Shown: positions 1 to 6,563, numbered from the stretch's first letter. The stretch is 10,065 nt of DNA from Thermodesulfobacteriaceae bacterium (GCA_012961845.1 DTYO01000306.1:1-10065), one strand, 5' to 3'. Translations and numbers: made by a program. Notes: generated from the sequence alone by a model not told the origin.

Positions 1-33
1 CATACGGGGTCCGAAAAAATGATTCCTGAGGCC

Positions 34-843
34 TTATTTTCGTCTGCCCGGCCCTGAAGATCCCAAGTCGATCTGCAGGTCTCCGCAGTCCATGTCATTT
101 CTTATGCCGAATCTGGTCAGTACGAAATCGTATTTCACGGGATCGGCAGGGTTCACATTCCTGAAATGCCGGGTTATTTCCAGGGCGGCCCTCAGATCGG
201 CCTGCTTCCTCGCGGTAAAACCCATCATCCCGGCAATTCTGAACATGTGAGTGTCCAAGGGAACCACCAGCTTGGAGACCGGGACACACGACCATCCGCC
301 CGGATCAACGCTGTCTCTTCGAACCATCCACCTGAGAAAGAGAAAGGCCCGCTTGCAGGCGCTCCCGCGGTCCGGATCAGGCAGGAGATAAGACGGTCCG
401 GCCCCGTATTCGAGACATATCTTTTTTGAAAACCTGGAAAGGGCTCGTGTGACCGTTTCATGGTCCGGATTGAGGCCCGAACAGAAACAGGCCTCCAGGG
501 AACCATATCGTTCGATGGCCCGCCCTGCGCCTGCCAACAGCACGGCCAGATCAGAACCGGAGGTAAACCTGTGACAAAAATCCCGGAAAGTGTTCAGCAG
601 TTCGGATTCGGATGAATTTTTCAAAAATTCAGCCGGCTCATGCATTCGTTCCAGTACACAGGCAACGCTCTTCAGGATCTGCGCAACCCTGCCGTATGCA
701 AGGGACGAAGCAACCAGACCGGCTATCTCCCGATCAGCCGCTCTTCTGTATCTATAAAGGAATTCCAGGGGATCTGGATGTACAAGCTCCGGTCTATTAT
801 ACTTGGCATAGAGATCGTCTAGTCTGCACCTGAGATCAGACAC
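34..843 (-). CDS. TIGR02757/DUF2400 family protein
   Basis: A 269-residue protein matching the TIGR02757 (DUF2400) family over its full length. The N-terminal part is helical, with the DREIAGLVASSLAYGRV stretch at about 37-53. The signature region is PLDTH at 195-199, then RKQAD at about 212-216 and NPADPVKYDF at 231-240. The family has no firmly established function. The PLDTH...R...G pattern recalls the aspartate-containing region of HhH-GPD DNA glycosylases, but that link is my inference. The start is GTG at 841-843, with only a weak purine-rich sequence before it. It is the last gene of the minus-strand operon, 24 bases after the FmdB-like gene. Its role in the metal-cluster operon is unclear, and it may simply be co-transcribed. 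No convincing terminator was seen in the 33 bases after its stop. Confidence 0.85.
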   Translation of the reverse strand: MSDLRCRLDDLYAKYNRPELVHPDPLEFLYRYRRAADREIAGLVASSLAYGRVAQILKSVACVLERMHEPAEFLKNSSESELLNTFRDFCHRFTSGSDLAVLLAGAGRAIERYGSLEACFCSGLNPDHETVTRALSRFSKKICLEYGAGPSYLLPDPDRGSACKRAFLFLRWMVRRDSVDPGGWSCVPVSKLVVPLDTHMFRIAGMMGFTARKQADLRAALEITRHFRNVNPADPVKYDFVLTRFGIRNDMDCGDLQIDLGSSGPGRRK

Positions 844-867
844 AATCCAACCGTGGCCGACGCGGTT

Positions 868-1119
868 TCAGGCCTTTCCGCAGCAGCTTCCAGGGCCTGC
901 GCAGTTGGACGCTTCGCCCGGCCTAGAACCGCAACAGCCCGTATCGCCATGGCCGGGAAGCCTAGATGCAGACGACCCTGTTGAAGACGAGGTGGCCGAC
1001 ATCAGCTTGGTGAGCCTTTCCGACCCGCATGCCGGGCACTTTATGTCCCGCATGCTTGTAAAAACCAGCACCTCATTGACTGCCCTGCAGTCCTCGCACA
1101 GGTATTCATATATTGGCAT
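868..1119 (-). CDS. FmdB-type zinc ribbon protein
   Basis: A small protein of 83 residues beginning MPIYEYLCEDC, the hallmark of the FmdB putative regulatory zinc-ribbon family. The metal site is two CxxC pairs, C8/C11 and C28/C31 (CPACG), which should bind one zinc. After residue 40 it changes to a low-complexity Ser/Gly segment and then a Cys-rich tail with C62-C63, C73 and C79-C80. Such tails are common in the family, but their ligand is unknown. The ATG at 1117-1119 is preceded by AAAAGGACA, an acceptable ribosome site. It lies 16 bases after the NifX-like gene in the same operon. FmdB was named from an amide-urea operon, where regulation was proposed. A role as a small metal- or nucleic-acid-binding accessory is inference. 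Confidence 0.88.
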   Translation of the reverse strand: MPIYEYLCEDCRAVNEVLVFTSMRDIKCPACGSERLTKLMSATSSSTGSSASRLPGHGDTGCCGSRPGEASNCAGPGSCCGKA

Positions 1120-1135
1120 TGTATTCAGTGTCCTT

Positions 1136-1510
1136 TTAGTGTCCGCCGCATGTATGTCCGCCTTCTCCGTGGCCGTGTCCCTGGCATGTGGGCCCGCCTA
1201 CTCCTTGTAGCCTTCCGGCAAGAAACTCCCCGATTGCAAGAGCGGGATCCATGCTGGACACCCCGGAAACTACCTCTATACCCGCAGCCTGGAGCAGTTC
1301 AACAGCTCTGGCTCCGATACCGCCGCAGATAACGTGAGTGGTTCCGAGTTCTTTGAGCCATCGCGGAAGCGAACCCGGTTCGTGAGGAGGCGGTACAAGC
1401 AGCCGGCTCTCACCTATTCTGCCGTCTTCGATATCTACAGAAGCAAACCGTGCTGCATGGCCGAAATGGCTGCACAGCACTCCGTTTTCTACAGGTACTG
1501 CTATCTTCAT
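1136..1510 (-). CDS. NifX/NifB-family ORP-like metal-cluster carrier
   Basis: A 124-residue member of the dinitrogenase iron-molybdenum cofactor (NifX/NifB C-terminal) fold family. It begins MKIAVPVENG and carries the family CSHFGHAARFA motif (C13, HFG at 15-17), then PPPHEPG at 40-46 and a conserved GGIGARAVELLQAAGIEVV end of fold at about 63-81. The PPPHEPG insertion and overall length resemble the Orange Protein (ORP) of sulfate reducers, which binds a Mo-Cu-sulfide cluster; this match is from memory of the family. A tail at 107-124 holds C109, H112, H114, H119, C121 and H124, a likely extra metal site. The ATG overlaps the stop of the upstream Mrp-like gene by four bases (ATGA), which suggests translational coupling. 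A GGGAGG sequence lies about 12 bases before the start. No nitrogenase genes are nearby, so nitrogen fixation is not implied. Confidence 0.88.
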   Translation of the reverse strand: MKIAVPVENGVLCSHFGHAARFASVDIEDGRIGESRLLVPPPHEPGSLPRWLKELGTTHVICGGIGARAVELLQAAGIEVVSGVSSMDPALAIGEFLAGRLQGVGGPTCQGHGHGEGGHTCGGH

Positions 1511-2394
1511 TCTTCAGAATCCTCCCTGTCTTTTTCTTCTTTCTCTCGGGCCTTCATGGCCTGTGTGACATTTATTGCATTCCTGACCACCTTTTCAAAG
1601 GCCTCTGCCGTCTGGCTGTTGGGATATTTCGCAAGTATGGGCTGGCCTGCATCACCAGTGGTAACGATCCTGGGATCAACGGGTATACGCCCCAGAAATG
1701 GAAGTCCCAGCTCTTCCGACATCTTCTGCCCGCCGCCCTTTTTGAAGACATCAATTGCCTTACCGCAGTGCGGGCATATCATGCCGCTCATGTTTTCTAT
1801 TATTCCCAGAATGGGCATGTTGACGTGCTTGCAAAAACTGATGGACTTCTTCACGTCCAGGATAGAGACCTCCTGGGGAGTGGTAACGATGATCGCATAG
1901 GCATCCGGTATTGTCTGGGCAATGGTCATCTGCTCGTCGCCAGTTCCGGGAGGAGCATCTATTACCAGATAATCCAGGTCTCCCCATTCTATATCGTACA
2001 TGAACTGCCTGATGGCCGACATCTTCATGGGGCCACGCCACATCACAGCTGAATCCCTGTCAGGGAGTAGGGGCTCTACGGACATGAACTTCAGGTTGGG
2101 CGAATAATACACCGGCCCCACTGTACCATCGGGACGCCGCTGAAGCTCACCCCGTTCGACCCCGAGCATCTTAGGAATATTGGGGCCGTGCAGGTCCACG
2201 TCCAGCAGTCCCACATAATAATTTTCCAGGGAAAGGCCTATTGCCAGGTTGATAGACACAGTGCTCTTTCCAACCCCTCCTTTACCGCTCATGACCATGA
2301 TCTTGTGATCAATCTTGCCGAGCATCTGCTGAATCTTTTTGTCCTGTTCGGAAAGAACAGGGTTTTCTTTTGTTCCACAGGGCTGTGCGTTCAC
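1507..2394 (-). CDS. mrp: Mrp/NBP35 (ApbC)-type Fe-S carrier ATPase
   Basis: A 295-residue P-loop ATPase of the Mrp/ApbC/NBP35 family, cytosolic, that in known members binds and delivers Fe-S clusters. The deviant Walker A motif SGKGGVGKS is at 36-44, DVDLHGPNIP (switch region) at 65-74, and the Walker B-like DYLVIDAPPGTGDEQ at 141-155. The cluster-binding CPHC is at 207-210 in NMSGMICPHCG, the site used for a bridging 4Fe-4S cluster at the dimer interface in this family. There is no N-terminal DUF59 domain and no four-Cys ferredoxin motif, so it is the short bacterial type. The last 15 residues are a charged tail rich in Glu and Lys. The start is GTG at 2392-2394, supported by GGAGGA six to seven bases upstream and by a four-base GTGA overlap with the preceding gene. 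In orp loci an Mrp-type ATPase sits beside the ORP gene, as here. Confidence 0.95.
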   Translation of the reverse strand: MNAQPCGTKENPVLSEQDKKIQQMLGKIDHKIMVMSGKGGVGKSTVSINLAIGLSLENYYVGLLDVDLHGPNIPKMLGVERGELQRRPDGTVGPVYYSPNLKFMSVEPLLPDRDSAVMWRGPMKMSAIRQFMYDIEWGDLDYLVIDAPPGTGDEQMTIAQTIPDAYAIIVTTPQEVSILDVKKSISFCKHVNMPILGIIENMSGMICPHCGKAIDVFKKGGGQKMSEELGLPFLGRIPVDPRIVTTGDAGQPILAKYPNSQTAEAFEKVVRNAINVTQAMKAREKEEKDREDSEE

Positions 2395-3272
2395 TCGTTT
2401 TCCTCCAAAAAAGAAATATTCTTAAGATTTTTCCAGATATTCTGGATTTCCCGGGCGGCCGGGCCGTCTGAATACTCCAACAGGGGCCTGCCAGCCACCA
2501 GACTGTTTACCACATCTGCATCAAAAGGGACATGCCCTGTCACAGGAATTTTTCTCACTCTGCATTCATTTTCTATGTTATCGGCCATATTCCGGTTCAG
2601 ATCCCACTTGTTGATGCATACGCAGACGGGAATCTTAAAATGTTCTGCAAGGTCTGCAACCCTTATCATGTCATGAAGTCCGGACATGGTAGGTTCTGTC
2701 ACTATCAGGACCAGATCGGCCCCGGACAATGCGGCTATCACCGGACATCCTAAGCCCGGAGGCCCGTCCACCAGAATCCACCTGACACCCTGTTCCTCAG
2801 CAAGAGCCCTGATCTCCTTCTTGACAAGGCTGACCAGCTTGCCTGAATTTTCTTCCCCGATTCCCAGGGCGGCATGGATCATCGGCCCATACTTTGTGAC
2901 TGACTTGAACCACATGCCGGATCTGTTGTCCCTGAGAGAAATAGCCCCTTCCGGACAGAATTCATAACAGACTCCACACCCTTCACAGTGAAAATCGTCA
3001 ATCACTGCGGTTTCCGCCATGATGACTGCATCAAAACGGCAAATTTCAAAGCAGGACCCGCATCCGGAGCACCTCCCTGTATCCACCCCGGCCTTGACAC
3101 CGGACCAGAATTCGTTCCTTTCACTTACCTCCGGAGAGAGCAGCAGATGGAGATCGGCAGCGTCCACATCGCAGTCCGCCAAGACCTTATCTGGCATGAT
3201 AACAGCCATGGCACCCACCAGCGTGGTCTTTCCGGTACCTCCCTTCCCGCTGAGAACCAGGATTTCCTTCAT
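2391..3272 (-). CDS. MinD-superfamily ATPase with inserted ferredoxin domain (paralog B)
   Basis: A 293-residue MinD/ParA-superfamily P-loop ATPase with an internal 2[4Fe-4S] ferredoxin module. Deviant Walker A SGKGGTGKTT is at 8-17 and DCDVDAADLH at 33-42. The inserted ferredoxin has eight Cys in two CxxCxxCxxxC clusters, at 68/71/74/78 and 96/99/102/106, the second ending in CP. The Walker B-like segment WILVDGPPGLGCPV is at about 165-178 and is followed by VTEPTMSGLHD. Homologues occur as tandem pairs in orp loci of sulfate reducers, where they are found in a complex with the Orange Protein and have been linked to cell division. Their exact reaction is not established. ATP-driven assembly or electron delivery to a metal-sulfur cluster is inference. 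The ATG overlaps the previous stop (ATGA), and a strong GGAGGAGG lies about 11 bases upstream. Confidence 0.93.
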   Translation of the reverse strand: MKEILVLSGKGGTGKTTLVGAMAVIMPDKVLADCDVDAADLHLLLSPEVSERNEFWSGVKAGVDTGRCSGCGSCFEICRFDAVIMAETAVIDDFHCEGCGVCYEFCPEGAISLRDNRSGMWFKSVTKYGPMIHAALGIGEENSGKLVSLVKKEIRALAEEQGVRWILVDGPPGLGCPVIAALSGADLVLIVTEPTMSGLHDMIRVADLAEHFKIPVCVCINKWDLNRNMADNIENECRVRKIPVTGHVPFDADVVNSLVAGRPLLEYSDGPAAREIQNIWKNLKNISFLEENE

Positions 3273-4102
3273 GACTGGAGCACCTCCTCCAGAACCTTCT
3301 CGAAGGCAGGCCTGAGATCCGGCCTTGTGACAATCAAAGGTTCCCCTGTGGAGTAGCCCTCTGCAATCCGTCTGTCAAAAGGGATGGACATATGTACACG
3401 GATTCCCTGGGCCCTGCACCAGTTCTCCACATCCGCATCCCCCAGGTCCGAACGGTTGATAATTACACCAAAAGGACGATCAAGCCGCCTGAGGACACCA
3501 ACTGCCAGTTTGAGATCATGAAGGCCGAAGGGGGTAGGCTCTGTAACCAGTAGCGTGTAGTCTGCATCTTCCACCGTGATAATCACCGGACACGATGTTC
3601 CCGGAGGCGCATCTAGTATGACAAGACGCGCACCTGCAGGCACTTCCGCCTTTACCGCCTTGATAAGAGGGGGAGCCATGGCCTCACCTACCCTGAGCCT
3701 GCCCTGGACCAAAACGACAGTGCCGGATGAGCCTCTTTCCACTACACCGACTTCCCGTTCAGATTCTGCGAGGGCTTCATCAGGGCACACCAGAAAACAG
3801 CCGCCGCAGGCATGACAGAGCTCGGGAAAGGTCATTATATGCTGTCCAAAGACGGTAATGGCGTTGAACCTGCAGATCTCACGGCACTTTCCGCAGTAGC
3901 TGCATTTCTCTTCCACGACAGACGGTATGCTGAGAGTACAACGAGATGAAGTATCAAGAGACGGATTGAGGAAGATATGGGCATTCGGTTCTTCAACGTC
4001 ACAGTCCAGAAACCAGACAGGCATCTCTGCTGCCAGTGCGAGACTGACAGCGACAGTGGTCTTCCCGGTACCGCCCTTTCCGCTGGCAATTGCAACATTC
4101 AT
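3269..4102 (-). CDS. MinD-superfamily ATPase with inserted ferredoxin domain (paralog A)
   Basis: A 277-residue paralog of the next gene in the operon with the same architecture. SGKGGTGKTT is at 7-16 and DCDVEEPNAH at 33-42. Ferredoxin cysteines are at 67/70/73/77 and 96/99/102/106. The Walker B-like VILDAPPGTSCPV is followed by the switch TEPTPFGLHD. The reading frame stays open for 63 more codons upstream, but I chose ATG 4100-4102. It places MNVAIASGKGG at the usual distance from the protein start, avoids overlap with the NifX-like gene, and has an AGGG-type site before it. The gap to the upstream NifX-like gene is 31 bases. The final residues overlap the start of paralog B by four bases. 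The two ATPases probably act as a heterodimeric pair (inference from constant co-occurrence in orp-type loci). Confidence 0.93.
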   Translation of the reverse strand: MNVAIASGKGGTGKTTVAVSLALAAEMPVWFLDCDVEEPNAHIFLNPSLDTSSRCTLSIPSVVEEKCSYCGKCREICRFNAITVFGQHIMTFPELCHACGGCFLVCPDEALAESEREVGVVERGSSGTVVLVQGRLRVGEAMAPPLIKAVKAEVPAGARLVILDAPPGTSCPVIITVEDADYTLLVTEPTPFGLHDLKLAVGVLRRLDRPFGVIINRSDLGDADVENWCRAQGIRVHMSIPFDRRIAEGYSTGEPLIVTRPDLRPAFEKVLEEVLQS

Positions 4103-4133
4103 GACATGCAAGCCCTGGTCAGACACAAAAATG

Positions 4134-4604
4134 TCATTTTCTCCGGCCAAATCCTCCGCCGCACCTGCCGCCGCCACCTTGACCCATATCTCTTCTCCTG
4201 CACATTCCACCCCCTGCCCCTCCGGCCTGGCCGGCCGGCCGGCCAGGATGGGCATTTTCAGTAGGACCATCTGCAGAACGGGCCGTCCCACTCTTGAACT
4301 GCTCCACTGCGTCCAGCACTGTGCCGCTGCAATCCGGAATGACCTTTATCCCTGCGGCCTCAAGCACCGCATATGCCTTTGGCCCTACTTTGCCGGTAAT
4401 GACTGAGTCCACCCCTGCCTCTACTATCATGGTTGCAGCATTGATCCCTGCACCATGAGCTGCATTCTGAGCTATGGAATTGTCAATGACATCTACTACC
4501 TGTACAGAGTCTGCATCCACTATCACGAAGTAACCAGCCCTTCCAAACCTCGGATCTATGCTAGCGCTGATACCTTTTCCCGTGGCACTGACAGCAATTT
4601 TCAT
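4134..4604 (-). CDS. NifX/NifB-family protein with Gly-rich tail
   Basis: A 156-residue protein whose first 105 or so residues form a NifX-type domain: MKIAVSATGKG, then IDPRFGRAGYFVIVD at 16-30 (RFG in place of HFG), and GKVGPKAYAVLEAAGIKV at 71-88. The remaining tail is low-complexity Pro/Gly/Arg, ending in a Gly-rich segment with two Cys (C135 and C148). This tail style is common in stand-alone NifX-like proteins of sulfate reducers and archaea. The family binds Fe-, Mo- or Cu-sulfur clusters; the ligand here is unknown. It is the first gene of the operon. AGGAGG ends five bases before the ATG at 4602-4604, the strongest ribosome site in the window. A 22-base perfect palindrome lies inside the tail-coding part. 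Confidence 0.9.
   Translation of the reverse strand: MKIAVSATGKGISASIDPRFGRAGYFVIVDADSVQVVDVIDNSIAQNAAHGAGINAATMIVEAGVDSVITGKVGPKAYAVLEAAGIKVIPDCSGTVLDAVEQFKSGTARSADGPTENAHPGRPAGQAGGAGGGMCRRRDMGQGGGGRCGGGFGRRK
4226..4247. repeat. 22-bp perfect GC palindrome inside nifX-like tail
   Basis: Every base from 4226 to 4247 pairs with its mirror. The sequence starts CCTGGCCGG, contains repeated GGCC units and ends CCGGCCAGG, and the symmetry breaks on both sides. It encodes part of the Pro/Gly/Arg tail of the first operon gene. In the transcript it could fold into a hairpin of about nine G/C-rich pairs between the first and second genes of the operon. A structural or RNA-processing role is inference; it may also be a by-product of a Gly/Pro/Ala-rich tail. 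Confidence 0.7.
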
Positions 4605-4771
4605 ACATGCCTCCTGCCTTTCCAGGCCAATATTTTTTTAGTTTACCTTTCCCAGCCTTGACCATCTCGAAAGAAATCCGGACATGAGGTGGCCATATAA
4701 AAAATCGTCAAATACAGAGCGTGTGAATTTCGAGCAATGACTAATTACCCTGCGACCGGTTACAGGTGACA

Positions 4772-4827
4772 AAACAATCCGCTCCAGCTCTGCAGATGGC
4801 GACTCTTTACAAATTACTCGATTGTTT
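4772..4827 (-). promoter_or_regulatory. Inverted repeat in the operon 5' leader
   Basis: AAACAATC (4772-4779) and GATTGTTT (4820-4827) are perfect 8-bp inverted copies separated by 40 bases. In the minus-strand transcript they fall right after the predicted start and could close a stem around an inner region containing CTGCAG. Whether this is a regulatory RNA structure is unknown; 8-bp pairs can occur by chance. Confidence 0.3.
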
Positions 4828-4837
4828 CGTGTTCATA

Positions 4838-4866
4838 AATATACGACTCAAACATCCTGTTGTCAA
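4838..4866 (-). promoter_or_regulatory. Sigma-70-type promoter of the nifX-like/MinD operon
   Basis: On the minus strand TTGACA (4861-4866) is a perfect -35 box, followed by a 17-base spacer and TATATT (4838-4843), a 5/6 match to the -10 box. The predicted start of transcription is near 4831, about 227 bases before the ATG at 4604. It reads directly into the operon. No comparably good minus-strand promoter was seen closer to the gene. Confidence 0.7.
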
Positions 4867-4875
4867 TATTTTAAT

Positions 4876-4887
4876 GAGCGCTCGCTC
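4876..4887. promoter_or_regulatory. Possible repressor operator (palindrome)
   Basis: GAGCGCTCGCTC contains the perfect 8-bp palindrome GAGCGCTC (4876-4883) and also an alternative pair GAGCG/CGCTC. It lies 9 bases upstream of the minus-strand -35 box. Its look resembles TetR-family operators, but no regulator gene is in the window, so the binding protein is unknown. Confidence 0.35.
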
Positions 4888-5263
4888 TTTATCTGAGACG
4901 CCCACGTCTATTATTTGCTTATATTACATGGGGTTATACACGATACACAAGAACACTACCGGGTCATTCTGTGCCAGCAGCGGATTCAGAGGATATAGGG
5001 GTGTCTCATTTTCATTGAAATGTTCCGCCAGTGTCTTCCAAGAAGGGGGACCCGCCCTGTCCAGTCCACTCCCTCCATCACCCCTCACGGCTGGCCAACC
5101 CTGAATAAAAACAAAAATCTGGAGAAATATACGGTCGAATCCGGGCATTGGCGAACATCCGTAAAAAATCGCAGATTAAAAGAGTAGAGCAGGACCAGAG
5201 CGATCTGGCCTCAGTATGGGACCGGAATACAGGTTGCGCATAATTTGCCTGCCCCAGTTCTCT

Positions 5264-5292
5264 TTGAAAGCGCAGGGTTTTTCTGTCATAAT
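5264..5292 (+). promoter_or_regulatory. Sigma-70-type promoter of the CDF transporter gene
   Basis: TTGAAA (5264-5269), a 17-base spacer and CATAAT (5287-5292) give a good -35/-10 pair on the plus strand. Transcription would start near 5299, giving a leader of about 43 bases before the TTG start at 5343. Confidence 0.65.
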
Positions 5293-5342
5293 AAATATGT
5301 CTAGCTGACGATCCCGACATTCAGACACCCAGAGACAGACCA

Positions 5343-6563
5343 TTGACCAAGACCAACTCAGCTATCCAGCCAGACCTCGCCCTGGCCCGCAGAAGGGCCG
5401 CCCTGTCCGTGGCCCTCAACATGGCCCTGGGAATCGTAAAGGGAACGGTGGGTATCATGGCGAACAGCACGGCCATGATAAGTGACGCGATCCACTCGGC
5501 CACCGATGTCCTGGGAGCCGGTGCTGCCTGGGTGGGTCTCTGGCTCGCTGGCAGGAAACATCCCTCGTTCCCCTACGGGCTCTACAAGGCCGAGACGGTT
5601 GCCACCCTGGCCATATCCATGGCGGTGCTCCTGGCTGCCTATGAAATCGGGCGGAAAGCCGTGTTCGGCCCGGACACCATGCCTGAAACCCGGCTTGCCC
5701 TCCCGACATCTTCCGGGGCCCTCATCGTCACACTGGTGTTCGGGCTTTACCAGCTCAAGAGCGGGAAGAGACTCAACTCTCCCGCCCTGATAGCAGACGC
5801 CAGGGACTATCTGGCAGACTGCCTGTCCACCGGAGTAGTGATCCTGGGGCTCATCGGTGCCCACTTCGGTTATTCCCTGGACAGGTGGGCTGCCGCGGTG
5901 GTTGCACTCTTCGTCTTCAGGTCAGGAGGGCATCTGATGCTCATGGCCCTTAAAGACCTCATGGACGCTTCCATCGACAGAAACACGGAGAAGGCCATCA
6001 TCAAAAAGGCCGAGTCCCATCCGCAGGTGATAGAAGTGGAGCAGTGCTTCACCAGGACCGCCGGAGGCCGATTTCTGGTAGACATGGACGTGATCCTCAG
6101 GACACCGTCCGCAAAGATCGCAGACCGGGTCTCTGACCGGCTGGAGGAAGAGATCATCAGGACCTTTCCCAGGATAGCCATGGTGAGGATCTCTCCTCAT
6201 TACGGCCATGCCTCATCCATCAGGGTCATAACTCCTGTAGAGGCGCCGGGCGGCGGACTGTGCTGCCGCCTAGGCACATCCCCATGGTTTCAGCTGGAAG
6301 TCATAGACAGACACAACGGTAAGACCCTGGAGCGGGAATTCATACAGAATCCGTATCAGAAAGAGGAAAAGAAGAGGGGCTATCTGGTGGGGAACTGGCT
6401 ACTGGGACTCAAACCCGACCGGATTATCGTGCCTGAAAAACAGCGAGGAACGGCATTTGCTTTGCTGGAACAGGCAGGGGTGGAGATCGAGAAACGGAAA
6501 AAATCAGGACGGGAAGAGGCTGGTGAAGGCACAGCCCCTGAAAATACGGACAGGACTAATTGA
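5343..6563 (+). CDS. Cation diffusion facilitator transporter with C-terminal NifX-like domain
   Basis: A 406-residue inner-membrane metal/proton antiporter of the CDF family, about 110 residues longer than a basic member. Transmembrane segments run from about 18 to 195. The predicted TM2 metal site is H51xxxD55 (with D48) in MISDAIHSATD, and the TM5 site is D155xxxD159 in ADARDYLAD. Asp in place of His in TM5 means zinc specificity should not be assumed; Mn or Fe are possible. The cytosolic CDF dimerisation domain is about 212-287. Residues about 291-385 then look like a NifX-type domain: RVITPVE, GTSPWFQLEVID, REFIQNPYQ, a WLLGLKPDRIIV segment and LLEQAGVEIE at the end. The usual HFG is RLG (309-311), preceded by C307-C308. 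The start is TTG at 5343, with no better in-frame start after the stop at 5292-5294 and a weak ribosome site. The end overlaps the convergent cheX by eight bases. Confidence 0.88.
   Translation: MTKTNSAIQPDLALARRRAALSVALNMALGIVKGTVGIMANSTAMISDAIHSATDVLGAGAAWVGLWLAGRKHPSFPYGLYKAETVATLAISMAVLLAAYEIGRKAVFGPDTMPETRLALPTSSGALIVTLVFGLYQLKSGKRLNSPALIADARDYLADCLSTGVVILGLIGAHFGYSLDRWAAAVVALFVFRSGGHLMLMALKDLMDASIDRNTEKAIIKKAESHPQVIEVEQCFTRTAGGRFLVDMDVILRTPSAKIADRVSDRLEEEIIRTFPRIAMVRISPHYGHASSIRVITPVEAPGGGLCCRLGTSPWFQLEVIDRHNGKTLEREFIQNPYQKEEKKRGYLVGNWLLGLKPDRIIVPEKQRGTAFALLEQAGVEIEKRKKSGREEAGEGTAPENTDRTN

Larger units (their letters stand above)
4605..5342. other. Divergent intergenic region (738 bp)
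   Basis: An AT-richer spacer between the minus-strand operon and the plus-strand transporter. I see two outward-reading promoters (4838-4866 minus; 5264-5292 plus), a palindrome at 4876-4887, an inverted repeat pair (4772-4779 and 4820-4827) and an imperfect palindrome centred on ACCGGT near 4755-4760. Short frames of 70-110 codons exist here, for example minus 4924-5148, but none has a ribosome site plus a recognisable protein family. The stretch from about 4895 to 5150 is otherwise unexplained. No tRNA or known riboswitch fold was recognised. Confidence 0.7.

Noticed and set aside
1..33. Rho-independent terminator after the last operon gene
   Set aside because: There is a T-run on the minus strand (ATTTTTTC), but only a weak CCTCAGG palindrome precedes it; not enough for a stem.
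1334..2052. Long plus-strand open frames (188 and 200 codons) opposite the Mrp-like and ORP-like genes
   Set aside because: They lie antisense to clear protein families, show no recognisable domains or ribosome sites, and are best explained as frame shadows.
4103..4291. A 63-codon upstream extension of the first MinD-type ATPase frame
   Set aside because: It overlaps the end of the NifX-like gene in another frame, has no family match, and the P-loop expected near the N-terminus follows ATG 4102 directly.
1136..4604. Nitrogen-fixation locus
   Set aside because: NifX-type domains are present, but there are no nifH, nifD, nifK, nifE, nifN or radical-SAM NifB genes; the orp-like reading fits better.
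4605..4835. Molybdenum-cofactor riboswitch in the operon leader
   Set aside because: The context is suggestive, but I could not recognise the conserved elements of that riboswitch by eye.
4924..5148. A 74-codon minus-strand frame in the divergent spacer as a real gene
   Set aside because: No ribosome site or known family could be seen; kept only as a point of curiosity.
5358..5864. A 168-codon minus-strand frame inside the transporter gene
   Set aside because: No family match, and the plus strand encodes an unmistakable CDF transporter.
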